From: Pseudomonas sp. GOM7
GTDB lineage: Bacteria; Pseudomonadota; Gammaproteobacteria; Pseudomonadales; Pseudomonadaceae
DNA length: 64,000 nucleotides
Direction of reading: 5' to 3'
NCBI RefSeq assembly: GCF_026723825.1
Contig: NZ_CP113519.1
Coordinates: 5,270,001 to 5,334,000, forward strand
In this document: in pieces, positions 53,695 to 63,415 of the stretch
Numbering within the stretch: the first letter of the stretch is position 1
Layout: the number at the start of each line of letters is the position of its first letter
The notes under the pieces: model-generated
The model's database searches: none
The model's input: only the letters and a program-made list of their open reading frames with translations
What the model was told of the DNA's origin: nothing
Made by a program: the position numbers and the translations under genes

Positions 53695-56600
53695 ATGAAC
53701 CGTGCCTACGCTCTCGTCTGGAACCCTTGCAATGGCGCCTGGAGCGTCGCTGACGAGCATGCCCGGCGACGCGGCAAAGGCGCCGGGGCTGTGCTGGCGG
53801 CCAGCCTGCTGCTGGCCGGCCCGGCAGCCGCCGCTGACCTGCCCACGGGAGGCCAGGTGGTGTCCGGTAGCGGCACGATCAACCAGCCCAACGGCCAGCA
53901 GATGGTCATCGACCAGTCCAGCACCAAGCTGGCCATCGACTGGCAGAGCTTCGATATCGGTGCCGGCAACAAGGTGACCTTCAATCAGCCCGGCAGCGAC
54001 GCCATTGCCCTCAACCGCGTGGTGGGCAGCGATGGCTCGAAGATCATGGGCCAGCTCGATGCCAACGGCCGCGTGTTCCTGGTCAACCCCAACGGCGTGC
54101 TGTTCGGCGAGAGCGCCAGCGTCAACGTCGGCGGTCTGGTCGCGTCGAGCCTGGATATTGCGGTCGAGGACTTCGACCGGGGCCATTACCGCTTCAAGGG
54201 TGACGGCAGCCCTGCCGCCGTGGTCAATGAGGGCAGCATCCAGGCCGACGGGGGGGCAGTGGCGCTGCTCGGCGGCACGGTAAGCAACAATGGCGTGGTC
54301 GTCGCCAACCAGGGCTCGGTCACCCTGGCGGCCGGCAATGCCATGACCCTGGACTTCGCCGGCGATGGCCTGCTCAAGGTGCAGGTGGACGAGGCGGCGG
54401 CGGATGCGCTAGTGGAGAACCACAAGCTGATCCGCGCCGATGGCGGCAAGGTGCTGCTCACCGCCGACGCAGGCGATGCGCTGCTCAAGACCGTGGTCAA
54501 CAACACCGGCGTCATCGAGGCCCGCACCCTGGGCCAGAAGGACGGCAAGATCATGCTCATGGGCGACTTCGACGGCGGCGTGGTCAAGGTGGCCGGTACC
54601 CTCGATGCCAGCGCCCCCAACGGTGGCAACGGCGGTTTCATCGAGACCAGCGGTGCCCACGTGCAGATCGCCGATGACGTGAAGGTCACCACCCTGGCGC
54701 CCAAGGGCAAGACCGGCGAGTGGCTGATCGACCCCTACAACGTGACCATTTCCAACGCCCCCAGCTCCGGCATGGGCGGCTTCAACGGCAACGCCAATGA
54801 CAGCGTGCTCAACGTCACCACCCTCACCAACGCCCTGGCCAGCACCGGGGTGACGGTGACCACCGGCGTCGGCGGCAGCCAGGCCGGCAACATCACCGTG
54901 GACGCGCCTATCAGCTGGAGCGCCAACACCGTGCTGGCGCTCAACGCCGCCGGCAGCATCATCATCAACAAGGACATCACCGCCACCGGCAACAACGCCG
55001 GGCTGTCCATGTCCTACAGCGGCAGCTACAGCCTGAACAAGGGCGCCCGCGTGACCCTGTCCGGCAGCAATGCCAGCCTCAGTCTGGCGGGCACCGGCTA
55101 TACCCTGATCCATGACATCGGCGCGTTGCAGAACATCACCAGCACGGGCTTCTACGCCCTGGGTAACGACATCGACGCCAGCGCCACCGCGGGCTGGAAT
55201 GGCGGCGCCGGCTTCAACCCGCTGGACGGGGCGAGCACCAACTTCGCCGGCCTTGGCCATAGCATCGACAAGCTGACCATCAACCGTGGGCTGGAGAGCG
55301 ACGTCGGGCTGTTCCGCACCGTGAGCGGCAACGTCCGTGATCTGACCCTGTCGAACGCCCGCATCACCGGCCAGATGAACGTCGGCGGTATCGCCGCCAC
55401 CCTCGGCGGCACCCTCAGCAACGTCCACATGACCGGCAGCGTTTCCGGTTCCGGGGCCTTCGTCGGCGGCCTGGCCGGCACGGTGAACAACGGCATCATC
55501 CGCTACTCGTCCTCTGCCGCCGACGTGACCGGCTTGACCGTGGTGGGCGGGCTGGCGGGCAGCGTGCAGAGCATTGCCATGGCCGACTCCTATGCCACCG
55601 GCTCGGTCACCGCCACGGTCAGCAACACCAGTGCGTTTGCGGGCGGGCTGCTGGGCGAGGTGATCTCCAGCGCGACGCTGACCAACACCTACGCCAGCGG
55701 CAAGGTTACCGGCTACACCACCACGGGCGGCCTGATCGGCGGCGGCTTCCTGCCCACCATCACCGTCAACACCAGCTACTGGGACATCAACAGCACCGGC
55801 CAGTCCAGCTCCCTGGGCGGCGGCACCGGTCTGACCAGCGCTGTGCGCAATCAGTCGGCCTACACCGGCTTCGACTTCACCAACATGTGGGTGATATTTG
55901 AAGGCGATACCCGGCCGATGCTGCGCAACGAATACTCCACGACCATCTTTACCCCCCACGCCCTGCAACTGATGGGGCTGGATCTGACAGCCAACTACCG
56001 CCTGGGCACCGACCTGAGCCTGACCAGCGCCATGGCCGCCAACGGCGGCTACTACGGCGAGGTGTGGGGCGCGTCGGGCTTGCGTCCGATCGGCAGCGAC
56101 GCACAGCAGTTCACCGGCAGCTTCAATGGGCAGGGCCACAGCATCAGCGGCCTGGCCATCAACCGGACGGCCACTAACTATGTCGGCCTGTTCGGCTACA
56201 CCGCCAATGCGACCCTGGCCAACGTGAAACTGCTGGGCGGCAGTGTCACCGGCAACGACGGCGTCGGTGCCCTGGTCGGCTACATGCTGGGCGGCACCCT
56301 CGGCAACGCATCGGCCAGCACCACGGTCAGCGGCACCAGTACCAGCGAAGCCAACACCGGCGGGCTGGTGGGCACCAACGACGGCGGCGCCATCGCCGAT
56401 GCCTCCGCCACCGGCAATGTCACCGGAGCCGGCTACCAGGTCGGTGGCCTGGTCGGCTTCAACGTCAACGGCGGCAGCATCACCCGCTCCTATGCCACCG
56501 GTAACGTCACCGGCACCAACACGAGCGCAAACCTCGGCTATGTCGGCGGCCTGGTGGGCGCCAACGGCTACAGCGGCGATGGCGGCTCCATCAGCCAGTC

Positions 56601-59424
56601 CTACGCCACCGGCACGGTGAGGGCGTCGTCGGGGCCGGTCGGCGGCTTCGTCGGCCACAACGAAGGCAGCATCACCGACTCCTACGCCATCGGCGCGGTG
56701 ATCGGCCAGGGCTCCGCCAGCAACATCGGCGGCTTCGCCGGGGTCAATTTCGTCAACGGCACCATCGCCAACAGCTACTCCACCGGCTACGTCGCCGGTG
56801 GCAGCCAGACAGGCGGGTTCGTCGGCTACAACAACGGCGCCAATGGCGCCATCAGCAACGCCTACTGGAACACCCAGACCAGTGGCCAGCTTCAAGGCAC
56901 TGCAGGCGGGTTGGCGGGCGGCATGACCGGGCGCACCACCGCACAGCTCCAGGGCGGGCTGCCTTCCGGCTTCTCGTCGCCCCTCTGGGGCACCGGCACC
57001 AACCTCTACCCGTACTTCACCTGGCGCTACAACACCACGCCCATCGCCATCAGCGGCAAGGCCTTCAGCAATGCCGGCAGCACCGCCCTGGCCGGCGCAA
57101 CCCTGACTGCCGTGTCCGGCGGCATGGCCATCGGCAGCGGCAGCAGTGGGGCGGACGGCTACTACTACATCCTCAGCGACGCCAGCGGCCTGGATGGGAA
57201 CGGCGCCATCGTCTACCTGGACGGCAACGCCGACACCGGTGCCGCCTTTGGCGACGTGATCGGCACCAACGGCGTCCAGGGGCTGGATGTCTATGGCTCC
57301 GCAGCGCGCCTGGTCACCGGCCAAGGCAGCCTCTCGGCAACCCGCAATCGCTATCTGGCCGCCCGGGGTAGCTACGCCGACACCGACCTCGCCTTCCTCT
57401 CGTCCAGCGACTTCGCCACCCTCACCAGCAGCGCCTACGGCCTCTATCTGGTCGCCAGCGCCGCCAGTTACAGCCTGGACACCGAGCTCGGTTCCGGCGG
57501 CCTGCTGAGCCTCGACAGTGGCGGCGCCTTCAGTGTCAGCGGCACCCGTCAGCTATCGGCGGGTGGCAACCTCGACGTGGCCGACCGCCTGACCTGGGGC
57601 GATGCCGCCGGGCTGACCCTCAGCACCAGCAATGGCGGCAACGTCGTACTGGGGAATGGCATAGGCGCTGCCAACGGCAGCCTGACCCTGTCCGCCGCCG
57701 GCACCGTGACCAGCAACGGCGGCATCAACATCGGCGTGCTGAATTTCACTGGCGGCACCTGGAGCCAGGTAGGCGCCAGCCTGCCCAGCTTCAGCGTCAG
57801 CGACTTCCGCCTCAGCCCCAGCGCCACCTTCGTACGCGCCCTGGGCGGCGACGGCAGTGTCGCCACGCCGTACCGCATCGCCGATGTCTACGGCCTGCAG
57901 GGTCTGGCTTCCACCAGCCTGGCGGGCAGCCACTTCGTCCTGGCGAGCGACATCGACGCCTCCAGCAGCGCGTTGTGGAACAGCGGCACCGGTTTCCTCT
58001 CCATCGGCAGCCTCGCCAACCCCTTCACCGGCCGGCTCGACGGGCAAGGGCACCGCATCAGCGGCCTGGCCATCAACCGCCCCGGCAGTACCTACAGCGG
58101 CCTGTTCGGCTACAACGCCGGCTACGTCGGCAACCTCACCCTCGTAGGTGGCAGCGTGGCCGGCGGTACCTACGCCGGTGCACTGGTGGGCTACAACGCA
58201 TCGGTCGGTGTAATCGAGCGGGTCAGCAGCGACACCAGCGTCACCGGCACGGGCAATGTCGGCGCCCTGGTCGGCACCAACGCCGGGATCCTCAGCGAGT
58301 CGCTGTCCACGGGCAGCGCCAGTGGCGGCCTCAATGGCGGCGGCCTGGCGGGCAGCAACGCCAGCACCGGCACCATCCGCGACAGCTACGCCACCGGCAG
58401 CGCCCAGGGCAGTGCCACGGCAGGCGGCCTGGTGGGGTTCAACGACGGCAGCCTGCTGCGTGTCTACTCCACGGGCACGGCCAGTTCCAGCGTCGGCGCA
58501 GCCGGCGGCCTGGTGGGCAGCAATGTCGGCACCGTAACCGGCAGCTTCTGGAACACCACCACCAGCGGCCTGGCCCAGGGCGTCGGGGCCGGCAACGCCA
58601 CGGGCGTGTCGGGGCTGACCAGCGCCCAGCTCACCAGCCTGGCGCCCTTCGTGGCAGCAGGCTGGAGCATCGACGACGCTGGCGGCACCGGCGCCACCTG
58701 GCGGATGTACGAGGGGCACAGTGCGCCGCTGCTGCGCAGCTTCATGACCGCCCTCAGCGTCAGTGCTGGCAACGCCAGCAAGACCTACGACGGCACCGCC
58801 ACCAGCAGCACCGGCACCCTGGTGTTCCCCATCGGCTACGACCCGGCCCTGGTTTCCGGCAGCGCCGTCTACACCGCCAACAGTGCCAACGCCGGTACCT
58901 ACAGTGGAAATAACTTGCGCCTCGGGGGCCTGTATTCCAGCCAGTTCGGCTATGACATCGAGATGCTCGCCGGCACCCTGACCATTGACAAGGCAGCCCT
59001 GACCATCACCGCCAGCAATGCCAGCAAGACCGCCGGCCAAGTGGCGATTCTCAGCGGCTTCAGCACCGCCGGGCTGGTGGCGGGCGACCAGGTCAGCAAC
59101 GTCAACCTGGCCAGCAGCGGCGCCGCTGCCGAGGCCACAGCCGGTAGCTATGCCATCGTCGCCAGCAACGCCCAAGGCAGCGGCCTGAGCAACTACGACA
59201 TCACCTACGTCGATGGCCAGCTCAGCGTTATCGGCACCTTGCCCAACAACAGCAGCAATACCATCGATCCGCGCGTGGCTTCTGCACAGTTGGCCGCCAA
59301 GCAGTCCGCCAGCGATAACGACAGGCCGCTGGTGATGGTGACACCGGCACTCTTCGCACCGGCCACTTACGCTCCACAGCTCAATATTCTCAATGACGGC
59401 ATTCGTCTTCCCGAAGGAATCTGA
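53695..59424 (+). CDS. two-partner-secretion exoprotein/adhesin TpsA (FHA-type, GLUG repeats)
   Basis: 1909 residues. The extended signal peptide begins MNRAYALVWNPCNGAWSV and ends near GPAAAA. The TPS secretion domain follows (about 47-290) with LNRVVGSDGSKIMGQLDANG and the NPNG motif in LVNPNGVLFG. Then come three large modules with the same plan, each a beta-rich start (DIDAS...WN...F.G.GH.I..L.INR) followed by GLUG-type repeats (GGLVG, YATG) and closing on a SYWD/AYWN/SFWN motif; they start near residues 474, 756 and 1397. Two MBG/YDG-like domains lie at about 1683-1845 (SKTYDGTATS, GTLTID). It is probably a surface or released adhesin exported by the TpsB gene two bases downstream. Confidence 0.92.
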   Translation: MNRAYALVWNPCNGAWSVADEHARRRGKGAGAVLAASLLLAGPAAAADLPTGGQVVSGSGTINQPNGQQMVIDQSSTKLAIDWQSFDIGAGNKVTFNQPGSDAIALNRVVGSDGSKIMGQLDANGRVFLVNPNGVLFGESASVNVGGLVASSLDIAVEDFDRGHYRFKGDGSPAAVVNEGSIQADGGAVALLGGTVSNNGVVVANQGSVTLAAGNAMTLDFAGDGLLKVQVDEAAADALVENHKLIRADGGKVLLTADAGDALLKTVVNNTGVIEARTLGQKDGKIMLMGDFDGGVVKVAGTLDASAPNGGNGGFIETSGAHVQIADDVKVTTLAPKGKTGEWLIDPYNVTISNAPSSGMGGFNGNANDSVLNVTTLTNALASTGVTVTTGVGGSQAGNITVDAPISWSANTVLALNAAGSIIINKDITATGNNAGLSMSYSGSYSLNKGARVTLSGSNASLSLAGTGYTLIHDIGALQNITSTGFYALGNDIDASATAGWNGGAGFNPLDGASTNFAGLGHSIDKLTINRGLESDVGLFRTVSGNVRDLTLSNARITGQMNVGGIAATLGGTLSNVHMTGSVSGSGAFVGGLAGTVNNGIIRYSSSAADVTGLTVVGGLAGSVQSIAMADSYATGSVTATVSNTSAFAGGLLGEVISSATLTNTYASGKVTGYTTTGGLIGGGFLPTITVNTSYWDINSTGQSSSLGGGTGLTSAVRNQSAYTGFDFTNMWVIFEGDTRPMLRNEYSTTIFTPHALQLMGLDLTANYRLGTDLSLTSAMAANGGYYGEVWGASGLRPIGSDAQQFTGSFNGQGHSISGLAINRTATNYVGLFGYTANATLANVKLLGGSVTGNDGVGALVGYMLGGTLGNASASTTVSGTSTSEANTGGLVGTNDGGAIADASATGNVTGAGYQVGGLVGFNVNGGSITRSYATGNVTGTNTSANLGYVGGLVGANGYSGDGGSISQSYATGTVRASSGPVGGFVGHNEGSITDSYAIGAVIGQGSASNIGGFAGVNFVNGTIANSYSTGYVAGGSQTGGFVGYNNGANGAISNAYWNTQTSGQLQGTAGGLAGGMTGRTTAQLQGGLPSGFSSPLWGTGTNLYPYFTWRYNTTPIAISGKAFSNAGSTALAGATLTAVSGGMAIGSGSSGADGYYYILSDASGLDGNGAIVYLDGNADTGAAFGDVIGTNGVQGLDVYGSAARLVTGQGSLSATRNRYLAARGSYADTDLAFLSSSDFATLTSSAYGLYLVASAASYSLDTELGSGGLLSLDSGGAFSVSGTRQLSAGGNLDVADRLTWGDAAGLTLSTSNGGNVVLGNGIGAANGSLTLSAAGTVTSNGGINIGVLNFTGGTWSQVGASLPSFSVSDFRLSPSATFVRALGGDGSVATPYRIADVYGLQGLASTSLAGSHFVLASDIDASSSALWNSGTGFLSIGSLANPFTGRLDGQGHRISGLAINRPGSTYSGLFGYNAGYVGNLTLVGGSVAGGTYAGALVGYNASVGVIERVSSDTSVTGTGNVGALVGTNAGILSESLSTGSASGGLNGGGLAGSNASTGTIRDSYATGSAQGSATAGGLVGFNDGSLLRVYSTGTASSSVGAAGGLVGSNVGTVTGSFWNTTTSGLAQGVGAGNATGVSGLTSAQLTSLAPFVAAGWSIDDAGGTGATWRMYEGHSAPLLRSFMTALSVSAGNASKTYDGTATSSTGTLVFPIGYDPALVSGSAVYTANSANAGTYSGNNLRLGGLYSSQFGYDIEMLAGTLTIDKAALTITASNASKTAGQVAILSGFSTAGLVAGDQVSNVNLASSGAAAEATAGSYAIVASNAQGSGLSNYDITYVDGQLSVIGTLPNNSSNTIDPRVASAQLAAKQSASDNDRPLVMVTPALFAPATYAPQLNILNDGIRLPEGI

Positions 59425-59426
59425 AG

Positions 59427-61079
59427 ATGCGTTCGATCCCCGTGCTGGGCGGCCTCGCCGCCTCCCTGCTGAGCCTGTCCGTCGCTGCCGCCACCGCACC
59501 GGATGCCGGTCAGGTGCAACAGGGCCTCGACCGGCAGCCCCTGCAGCTCGAACCTCGACAGTCCCTGCCACTCAACCTGCCGGACACACCCGCCGACCCG
59601 GCGGCCGACGCCGGCCCGCGCCTGCAGGTCAATGGCTTCATCCTGGAAGGCAACAGTGCGCTGAGCAGCGAGGAGCTGCTGGGCCTGCTGGCCGATCTGC
59701 CGGGCCAGGAACTGAGCGTTGGCCAGTTGCAGGCAGCCGCCAACCGCATCACCCGCCGTTACCGCGAACAGGGCTATCCGCTGGCACGCGCCTACCTGCC
59801 CGCCCAGGAGATCGAAGACGGAGTGGTGAAGATTAGCGTGCTGGAAGGGCGCTACGGGGAGATCCACGTCGATAACACCCTCGGCCTGGGTGGCAGCGCC
59901 CTAGCGCCGTTGTCGGCACTGCAGCGCGGCGACGCCGTGCAAAGCCAGCCGCTGGAACGCAGCCTGCTCCTGCTAAGCGATACGCCCGGCGTGGAGGTCA
60001 AATCGACCCTGCGCCCCGGTGCCAGCACCGGCACCACCGACCTGCTGGTGGATCTGCAACGGGCTCCGCTGGTCAGCGGATCGGTGGACATGGACAACTA
60101 CGGCAACCGCTTCGTCGGCCAGTACCGTCTGGGTGGCACGCTGAACCTGAACAACCCGCTCAACCTCGGCGACCGCCTCAGCCTGCGCGCGATGGGCAGC
60201 GACGAGGATCAGCGCTATGGCCGCGTGGCCTACCAGTTGCCGCTCGGCCCCTGGTCCACCCAGTTCGGCGCCGCCTATTCGGACATGGACTACGAGCTGG
60301 GCCAGGACTTCGAGGATCTACGCGCGCACGGCAATGCACGTATCGCCAGCGTCTACGCCATCCAACCGCTGGTGCGCTCGCGCAACTTCAGCCTGTTCGG
60401 CCAACTGCAGTACGACGACAAGCGCCTGAAGGACGATATCGACCTGTTCGGCGAGAAGAGCGACAAGCATGCCCGCGTCGTGACCCTCACCCTCAACGGC
60501 AACAGCCGTGACGACCTGCTCGGCGGCGGGCTCAACAGCTTCGCCCTCGGCTGGAGCCAGGGCAGCCTGACCCTCGACGGCGCCCAGGCCCAACGCACCG
60601 ACGACGCCACTGCCGGCACCCGCGGCCGCTTTCACAAGCTCAATCCGAGCCTGGTACGCCTGCAGCGCCTGAGCGATCGCTTCAGTCTCTACACCCAACT
60701 CCAGGGCCAGTGGGCCGATGGCAACTTGGACAGCGCGGAAAAACTCTATCTGGGCGGCGCCTACGGTGTGCGCGCCTATCCTCAGGGCGAGGCCTCCGGT
60801 GACCAGGGCTGGCTGGCCAACGTCGAGCTGCGCTACGCCCTCACCGCGGCCTGGCAGCTATCCACCTTCGTCGACCACGGCGAGGTGCGCCTGAACAAGG
60901 ACGCCTGGACTGTGGATGACAACCACCGCAGCCTTTCGGGGGCCGGCCTCGGTGCCCAGTGGGCGAGCAACGGCTGGCAGATCAGCACCGTCGCCGCCTG
61001 GCGTCTCGGCAATGCCGATGCCGAAAGCGACGTGTCACGCACGCCACGGGTCTGGGCGCAGGTGGTGCGAGCGTTCTGA
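59427..61079 (+). CDS. TpsB outer-membrane transporter (ShlB/FhaC/HecB family)
   Basis: 550 residues: signal peptide, a proline-rich linker, POTRA-type domains (LQVNGFILEGNSALSSEELL; YREQGYPLARAYLPAQEIED) and a 16-strand barrel. The barrel has the loop-6 region (LYLGGAYGVRAYPQGEASGD, with the VRAYP variant of the VRGY motif) and ends in VWAQVVRAF with the terminal Phe. It exports the TpsA protein encoded immediately upstream, with a 2-base gap showing coupled translation. Confidence 0.93.
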   Translation: MRSIPVLGGLAASLLSLSVAAATAPDAGQVQQGLDRQPLQLEPRQSLPLNLPDTPADPAADAGPRLQVNGFILEGNSALSSEELLGLLADLPGQELSVGQLQAAANRITRRYREQGYPLARAYLPAQEIEDGVVKISVLEGRYGEIHVDNTLGLGGSALAPLSALQRGDAVQSQPLERSLLLLSDTPGVEVKSTLRPGASTGTTDLLVDLQRAPLVSGSVDMDNYGNRFVGQYRLGGTLNLNNPLNLGDRLSLRAMGSDEDQRYGRVAYQLPLGPWSTQFGAAYSDMDYELGQDFEDLRAHGNARIASVYAIQPLVRSRNFSLFGQLQYDDKRLKDDIDLFGEKSDKHARVVTLTLNGNSRDDLLGGGLNSFALGWSQGSLTLDGAQAQRTDDATAGTRGRFHKLNPSLVRLQRLSDRFSLYTQLQGQWADGNLDSAEKLYLGGAYGVRAYPQGEASGDQGWLANVELRYALTAAWQLSTFVDHGEVRLNKDAWTVDDNHRSLSGAGLGAQWASNGWQISTVAAWRLGNADAESDVSRTPRVWAQVVRAF

Positions 61080-61160
61080 GCGCAGCCTGATCAGGCGCTG
61101 AGCGAGGAAAAAGGCTGACCATCGAGACAGCACTGCAAGGCGCCGGCAAAAAATGCCGGG

Positions 61161-61418
61161 ATCGCCCTGCCACTGTGCCTGGCGATGCTCGATCTGGATC
61201 ACTTCAAACAGATCAACGACCGCCACGGTCATACCACTGGCGACGCGGTACTGCGCGAATTCAGCCAGCTCTGCAGGCAGCAGGCGCACGCGACCTAACT
61301 GTTCGCCCGCATCGGCCTGGCCGAGTGGCGCCCGGCGAAACCCTGGAGCAGTTGCTGCAGCGCGGCGCTCTGCACCGCCAAGGTCGCGGGCCGCGATGGT
61401 CTGATGCGCGCGACCTGA
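61161..61418 (+). pseudogene. decayed diguanylate cyclase (GGDEF) remnant
   Basis: Translation gives [20 protein letters not shown], then [17 protein letters not shown], the start of a GGDEF domain, followed by a stop codon in frame. After it, LFARIG joins directly to LAEWRP, and bases reading GETLEQLLQR in another frame lead to ALCTAKVAGRDGLM, the normal end of the domain. The section carrying the GGEEF motif is missing, and at least one stop and frameshifts are present. No start or N-terminal part is seen. This accounts for most of the 360 bases between the TpsB gene and the zinc-finger gene. Confidence 0.75.
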
Positions 61419-61439
61419 GGCGGCGCGGATGAAACGCCC

Positions 61440-61973
61440 TCAGTCGTGACCGATGTAGAACAGCAGCTCGCGCCGCTGCGGATGATCCTTGAGCCAGGCG
61501 CGAATGTCGTCGGCGCGGGCGATGGCCTCTTCGCCGGCGATGCGGCTGAAACGCTCACGCCGTGCCTGTTCGCTGGCCTGCTGACGCACCTGGCGCTGCC
61601 AGGCCTCGGTGAAGATCGCCGGCATGCGCTGGCTCAGCTCCAGGGCCTTGAGCAGTTGCCACTCACCACTGTCCAGCCAGGCCTCGTCGCAGCTACCGCA
61701 CAGATCGAGGCGGTTGGCGCGGGTGCCGCTGATCTGGAACTTGCTCATCAGCTTGGCACACTTGGGGCAGCTCAGGGCATGGCTGGTTTCGCTGACGACC
61801 TCCTCGGCCGTCAACGCCGACGGGTTTTCCTGTTCGGGCTGGCGTTCGGCCCAGTCGCGGTAATGCAGCAGGCTGACCAGGGTACCTGCGCATTGCGGGC
61901 AACCATGGCCGAGCAGGCCATCTTCGAGCTTGGCCGGTTGCAGGCGCGTGGTACGGCAGGCGGGGCAATGCAT
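61440..61973 (-). CDS. zf-TFIIB-type zinc-ribbon protein
   Basis: 177 residues from ATG 61973. N-terminal CPAC and CPQC pairs (MHCPACR; HGCPQCAGTL) and a second ribbon with CPKCAKLM and LCGSCDEAWLDSGEW, the zf-TFIIB signature. A basic helical C-terminus follows (EAWQRQVRQQASEQARRERF). Two zinc ions are predicted. Role unknown; the family is common in Pseudomonas as small cytoplasmic proteins. Confidence 0.8.
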   Translation of the reverse strand: MHCPACRTTRLQPAKLEDGLLGHGCPQCAGTLVSLLHYRDWAERQPEQENPSALTAEEVVSETSHALSCPKCAKLMSKFQISGTRANRLDLCGSCDEAWLDSGEWQLLKALELSQRMPAIFTEAWQRQVRQQASEQARRERFSRIAGEEAIARADDIRAWLKDHPQRRELLFYIGHD

Positions 61974-62099
61974 GATGCTGACATCCTTTTCAGTGTTGAG
62001 TGTGCAAACGCTAGTGCAGAGCCGACGGCCGGGCAAGTGGCTATGCTGAGAACTGTGAGGCAGATAGGCTAAGCTCTGCCTCCCGGAGCCGGAGTCACC

Positions 62100-62495
62100 A
62101 TGATCAGCCTGTTCGATGTCTTCCTGTTGATGCTCTTCGCCGCCGCCTGCGCCTGGTTGTGGCGCGGCCATGGCATTCGCGAGCGGGCCCTGGCCTTCGC
62201 CAAGCAGCACTGCGCCAAGCTCGACGTGGAACTGCTCGACGGTGCCGTGGCCCTGCGCCGCCTGGCCATCGAGCGCGACGCCAAGGGGCATCGGCGCCTG
62301 GCGCGGCTTTACGACTTCGAGTTCACCGTCACCGGCGAGCAGCGGCTGCGTGGGCAGATCAGCATGTTCGGCGCGCATTTCGGGCGTATCGAGCTGGAAC
62401 CGCACCCGGTGCTGCAACCGCAGCCCGAGCCGGTATCGGTGCAGCCCCAGGGCAACGTCATCCGCCTGGAGGACTGGCGGCGCAAGGCACAGTAG
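62100..62495 (+). CDS. DUF3301 family membrane-anchored protein
   Basis: 131 residues with one N-terminal membrane helix (LFDVFLLMLFAAACAWLW) and a soluble domain matching DUF3301 (AKQHCAKLDVELLDGAVALR, RLYDFEFTVTGEQRLRG, FGRIELEPHPV). Function unknown. The stop is four bases from the stop of the convergent hydrolase gene. Confidence 0.85.
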   Translation: MISLFDVFLLMLFAAACAWLWRGHGIRERALAFAKQHCAKLDVELLDGAVALRRLAIERDAKGHRRLARLYDFEFTVTGEQRLRGQISMFGAHFGRIELEPHPVLQPQPEPVSVQPQGNVIRLEDWRRKAQ

Positions 62496-62499
62496 AACG

Positions 62500-63378
62500 T
62501 CAGCCGCGCTGCAGCAGAAAGTTGGCCACGCGCTCGGCGCTGTCGCCCGGCCGTTCCTGCATGAAGCAATGTCCACCCGGCACCACCTGCCCGCGCACCT
62601 GTGGATTGCTCGCACACCAGCGCGCCACCGAACGGGCGACGAAAGGATAAGTATGCGCACCGTGAATGACCTCGGTGGGCGTGCGCACCTTGGCCAGCGA
62701 CGGCCACAGGCGACGCGGGAAGGAGCCGAAGATCTCCGCTTCGCGGCTCGGCCGGCACTTGAGCTCGACGCCACCGTCGACCTCCTTCAAGGCGTGCTCG
62801 ATATAGGCAGCGAACGCCGCCTCGTCCCAGCCCTTGAACATGCCCCGACCGTGCAGCGCGGCATGCGCGCTGGCGCGATCCGGCCACTGCCGCCGACGTT
62901 TGCGCGCCTTCTTCGCCAGGCCCGTGCGCTGCGCCAGGCCGGTCACGTCCGAGAGCGCCATCACGCCGATCATGGCCGGGCTGAACAGCACCGGGTCGAG
63001 CAGCACGGTGCGCTGGAACAGCTTGGGGTGGCGCGCCAGGATCAGGCTGGTCAGCACCCCACCGAAACTGTGGCCCAGAGCGAAACGCGGCACCGCGCCG
63101 AATGGCCCGCGCAACGCCTCGAAGGCCTCCACCGCCAGCTCGGCACTGCGGTTCCAGCCGTGAAAGCGGCCGCCGTGATCGCTGTCACCATGGCCCTGCA
63201 CATCACACAGCCAGAGGTCGAAATCCTCGGCCAGCAGCGCCAGCATCGGTGTGTAGACCCGCCCGCAATAGCCGTTACCGTGCAGGAAATGCAGCAGCGG
63301 CCTGCCCGAGGGCGGCGTATGCCAGCCACGCAGGGTGAAACCGGCAGAGGTGGCGTGAGACCAGGGCAACAGTTGCAT
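62500..63378 (-). CDS. alpha/beta hydrolase
   Basis: About 292 residues from ATG 63378; a longer reading from 63459 is possible. Oxyanion region LLHFLHGNGYCGRVY, nucleophile elbow ALGHSFGGVL, an acid-region stretch TEVIHGAHTYPF and catalytic His in PGGHCFMQERPG. A cap insertion with KKARKRRRQWPDR is very basic. Carboxylesterase or lipase-like activity on a small ester is likely; substrate unknown. Confidence 0.85.
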   Translation of the reverse strand: MQLLPWSHATSAGFTLRGWHTPPSGRPLLHFLHGNGYCGRVYTPMLALLAEDFDLWLCDVQGHGDSDHGGRFHGWNRSAELAVEAFEALRGPFGAVPRFALGHSFGGVLTSLILARHPKLFQRTVLLDPVLFSPAMIGVMALSDVTGLAQRTGLAKKARKRRRQWPDRASAHAALHGRGMFKGWDEAAFAAYIEHALKEVDGGVELKCRPSREAEIFGSFPRRLWPSLAKVRTPTEVIHGAHTYPFVARSVARWCASNPQVRGQVVPGGHCFMQERPGDSAERVANFLLQRG

Positions 63379-63415
63379 GAAGGGTATCCACAGCGAGGAA
63401 CGCGCGGCGAGTGTA

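Noticed and set aside
54409-57324. 971-residue open frame on the minus strand opposite the large adhesin gene
   Set aside because: It is an antisense shadow of the GC-rich, repetitive adhesin sequence; low-complexity Gly/Ala/Val content, no signal or domain, and the plus strand has clear TPS features. The same applies to the 672-residue frame at 57553-59571.
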